Source: an uncultured delta proteobacterium
GTDB taxonomy: Bacteria; RBG-13-61-14; DRUE01
Assembly (NCBI GenBank): GCA_903897985.1
Contig: CAIUDS010000702.1
Location: forward strand, 1 to 6,551
Reading direction: 5' to 3'
Length of the DNA: 6,551 nucleotides
Shown: positions 4,570 to 6,551 of the stretch, piece by piece
Layout of the letters: the number at the start of each line of letters is the position of its first letter
Position numbering within the stretch: the stretch's first letter is position 1
The notes under the pieces: model-generated
Told to the model about the DNA's origin: nothing
What the model saw: only the letters and a program-made list of their open reading frames with translations
The model's database searches: none
Position numbers and translations under genes: made by a program

Positions 4570-6501
4570 TCATTGGCTTTGGCAGTAGCTTAGGATTTCC
4601 CGGGCCTGCGGGTCGTCGGCCGGGATGGCTTGGATCAGCGCCGTCGCTTCCGGGCATCTATTGCTACCGGCCAGGGCCCGGGCCAGTTCCAGCCGGGCGT
4701 TCTTCCCCTCCGGATTAAGATCAACCGCCTTGCGCAGTTCCCTTAAATAGTCATCACCCTGTTTCAGGGCCAGATAAGTTTGAGCCAGAAAGTAATGGGC
4801 CTGGGCATTGGAAGGGTCCCGGGCGAGGGCGGCCAGATACCATTTGGCGGCGTTCGGATGGTCGCCTTTAAGACTATAGAGCACGGCAAGATTGAACAGG
4901 GGCTGGACCACGGATTCACGGCTCAGTTCAACCGCCTTGAGGAGTTCTTGTTCGGCCGGTTCCAACTTGCCCGCTTTCATATATAAAAATCCCAGATAGT
5001 TATGCGCGCCGTATTCATTGGGCCAGATCTCGATGGCTTTCTGAAGCTCGGTTTCCGCCAACTCCGGCTGCTCGGCCTTCAGGTAAAGCACCCCGAGCGT
5101 AAAATGAGCGAGATAGTTGGAGGGGGAAAGCCGGACCGCCATCTGACAGGCGGGAATGGCGGAATCGTATTTGTTTATTTTGCCCAGAACTCGGCAATAT
5201 AGGCTCCAGACCATGGAGGAACCGGGAGCTTTGGTTGCCGTGTCTTTTAACAATTTTTCCTCGGTCTGCCAAGTGTGGTTTCGCTGCCAGGAGAATTGGG
5301 CGAAGAAAACCGCAATCAGCAATATCCAGCCCAAGGCCAAGCCTGGTTTCTTTAATTTCAGAATCGGCCAGGCAACGGCTGGAACGATTATGGCGAGCGA
5401 GGCCAGATAAAGCCGATGCTCATGCGCGAGATCAATCGGCAGGGGCAGGGCTTCCACCATCAATTGGCCCCAATACCAAAGCATTGCAAACGAATAAATC
5501 TTCCAACTCCGGGCGCGGTAAATTGCCAGAAAAGTCGCGCCCAAAACCAGGACCAAACAAATCGCGGTGGTCCAAGGCGAGAAAATAGAGGTCGAGGCCG
5601 CGAAATCATGGATCAGCGACAACGATTGCGGAAACGGAAATAGCAGGAGCGAAATATACCATACAAAAACCCGAGGTTCGCTCAGAGACCGCAGCCACAC
5701 GCTATATGGCATCTTCCCGACATCGGTCTCGATCCTTGCCGCCATGCCCGGCCGTAGCAAAATGGCTCCGGCCAAAGCATAGAAGACGGCCAGCGCCAAT
5801 ATCCATTTCCAGTTCCGTCCCAGCCAGCCCCGGGCAAACCCGTCAAAAAAATAAAGCTTGTAGCAAAGAAGAAGCGCCGGCAAGGTCAAAGCGGTTTCCT
5901 TGCTCATGATCGCAAAAAAACAGAACAAACCGGAGATGATGAAAAATCGCCAATTCCTTTTTCCGGCCTCCTGGCCCAAATGGAAAAAATAAATGCTCCA
6001 GATGGAAAACGCTCCGGCCATGGACGCATAGCGCTGGGCGACATAGGTAATGGCCTGAATGTTGACCGGGTGAACCGACCACAGCAATGCCGCCAGCCAG
6101 GCGGCCAGCTCCGCTCGCGAACGCTCATAACCCAGGCGCGCAAACAACTTTATCAGGACCAGCCATATTCCCATGGCCGTGAAGAAAAGAATGCCGAGGT
6201 TGACCAGGTGATAGCCTCGGGGTTTATATCCGCCGAAATAATAATTCAGCGCCAGGGTGATATTGGTGAGCGGCCGGTTGTTGCCCCCATCCTGAAAAGC
6301 CGCCCGCCAAAGGGTATGGGGGCTCCAGTCAAGCATTCGGATGTAGACATTACCCGCGATGATGCGGCCATCGTCCAGTTGAAATTGAGAGTTTAACCCC
6401 GGCCCATAGGCCCAAATGACCAGGCCGATCAGCACCGCGGCTTGCGCGAGAAGGATCAGGATTGGCTTTGCTCTTCTCGCGTTTTGGCTATTAGAAATCA
6501 T
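4570..6501 (-). CDS. Polytopic GT-C/TMTC-like glycosyltransferase with C-terminal TPRs
   Basis: This 643-residue protein has two parts. Residues 1 to about 405 carry roughly 11-12 hydrophobic segments. Their landmarks match the TMTC/DUF1736 type of GT-C protein: QLDDGRI with Asp43-Asp44 in the first extracytoplasmic loop (the usual place of the acidic catalytic motif), NNRPLTNITLALNYYFGG (74-91), GYHLVNL (96-102), HPVNIQAITYVAQR (144-157), SKETALTLPALLL (200-212) and HEHRLYLASL (360-369). Residues about 428-630 form some six TPRs, for example the units starting near 429, 464, 499, 534, 569 and 602. Known GT-C enzymes move sugar from a polyprenyl-phosphate donor onto proteins or lipids outside the cytoplasm. 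For bacterial members like this one the acceptor is unknown, and activity is inferred. The TPRs would bind a protein partner or acceptor. ATG 6501 is chosen because a positive stretch (ARRAK) and the first membrane helix follow at once. No Shine-Dalgarno is visible. The neighbouring genes suggest no specific pathway. Confidence 0.85.
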   Translation of the reverse strand: MISNSQNARRAKPILILLAQAAVLIGLVIWAYGPGLNSQFQLDDGRIIAGNVYIRMLDWSPHTLWRAAFQDGGNNRPLTNITLALNYYFGGYKPRGYHLVNLGILFFTAMGIWLVLIKLFARLGYERSRAELAAWLAALLWSVHPVNIQAITYVAQRYASMAGAFSIWSIYFFHLGQEAGKRNWRFFIISGLFCFFAIMSKETALTLPALLLCYKLYFFDGFARGWLGRNWKWILALAVFYALAGAILLRPGMAARIETDVGKMPYSVWLRSLSEPRVFVWYISLLLFPFPQSLSLIHDFAASTSIFSPWTTAICLVLVLGATFLAIYRARSWKIYSFAMLWYWGQLMVEALPLPIDLAHEHRLYLASLAIIVPAVAWPILKLKKPGLALGWILLIAVFFAQFSWQRNHTWQTEEKLLKDTATKAPGSSMVWSLYCRVLGKINKYDSAIPACQMAVRLSPSNYLAHFTLGVLYLKAEQPELAETELQKAIEIWPNEYGAHNYLGFLYMKAGKLEPAEQELLKAVELSRESVVQPLFNLAVLYSLKGDHPNAAKWYLAALARDPSNAQAHYFLAQTYLALKQGDDYLRELRKAVDLNPEGKNARLELARALAGSNRCPEATALIQAIPADDPQAREILSYCQSQ

Positions 6502-6507
6502 TTCTAG

Positions 6508-6538
6508 ATTACAGGCGATTCCGATGCTAAAGCGTCAA
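6508..6538 (-). promoter_or_regulatory. Weak candidate promoter of the TMTC-like/TPR gene
   Basis: On the minus strand, TTGACG (6538-6533, five of six consensus bases) and TGTAAT (6513-6508, five of six) are 19 bp apart, longer than the preferred 17. TGTAAT ends 6 nt before ATG 6501, so transcription would begin at or next to the start codon. This agrees with the absence of a Shine-Dalgarno sequence. The window ends at 6551, so other promoters upstream cannot be judged. Confidence 0.25.
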
Positions 6539-6551
6539 AGAAGGGGCGGGG

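Noticed and set aside
4524..4579. Inverted repeat AAGCCAA / TTGGCTT across the convergent stop codons as a terminator
   Set aside because: The 7-bp arms are AT/GC-mixed with a loop of 42 nt and no U tract, so a factor-independent terminator is unlikely.

Overview
The window is a densely coded stretch of bacterial DNA that looks fairly GC-rich. It has seven protein genes, one cut by the left edge, and no non-coding stretch longer than about 100 bp. I see no rRNA, tRNA, CRISPR array, transposase, phage gene or integration site. Two genes encode proteins with lipoprotein-type signal peptides, one canonical and one marginal, which fits a diderm (Gram-negative type) cell. A ferredoxin-like protein with 20 cysteines suggests anaerobic or low-potential redox metabolism. 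The large membrane/TPR protein is of a kind common in uncultured lineages such as Omnitrophota, Elusimicrobiota and Desulfobacterota. The lineage cannot be fixed from this sequence.

Left block, plus strand (2-1683): the C-terminal 124 codons of histidinol dehydrogenase (hisD), a small exported protein of unknown function, and a 272-residue polyferredoxin-like protein. The gaps are 22 and 46 bp, so one transcript is plausible, but the two downstream genes are not histidine-biosynthesis genes.

Middle block: a minus-strand type-B carboxylesterase lipoprotein (1704-3347) converges on the Fe-S gene across a 20-bp gap. It is transcribed divergently from a RimJ/RimL-type GNAT acetyltransferase (3448-3996). 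The 100-bp divergent intergenic region holds a near-consensus sigma70 promoter for the esterase and a weaker candidate for the acetyltransferase. A small HEAT-like helical protein (4044-4562) follows the acetyltransferase with a very good ribosome binding site.

Right block: a 643-residue protein on the minus strand (4570-6501) has a polytopic GT-C/TMTC-like glycosyltransferase domain followed by about six TPRs. It converges on the HEAT-like gene with only 7 bp between the stop codons.

The most notable items are the Cys-rich Fe-S protein with a CNCCPCCC block, a strong palindrome inside the lipoprotein linker of the esterase, the compact divergent promoter region, two candidate leaderless starts, the TMTC-like/TPR protein, and an acetyltransferase with an altered acetyl-CoA loop. 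I do not see a clearly new multi-gene system.
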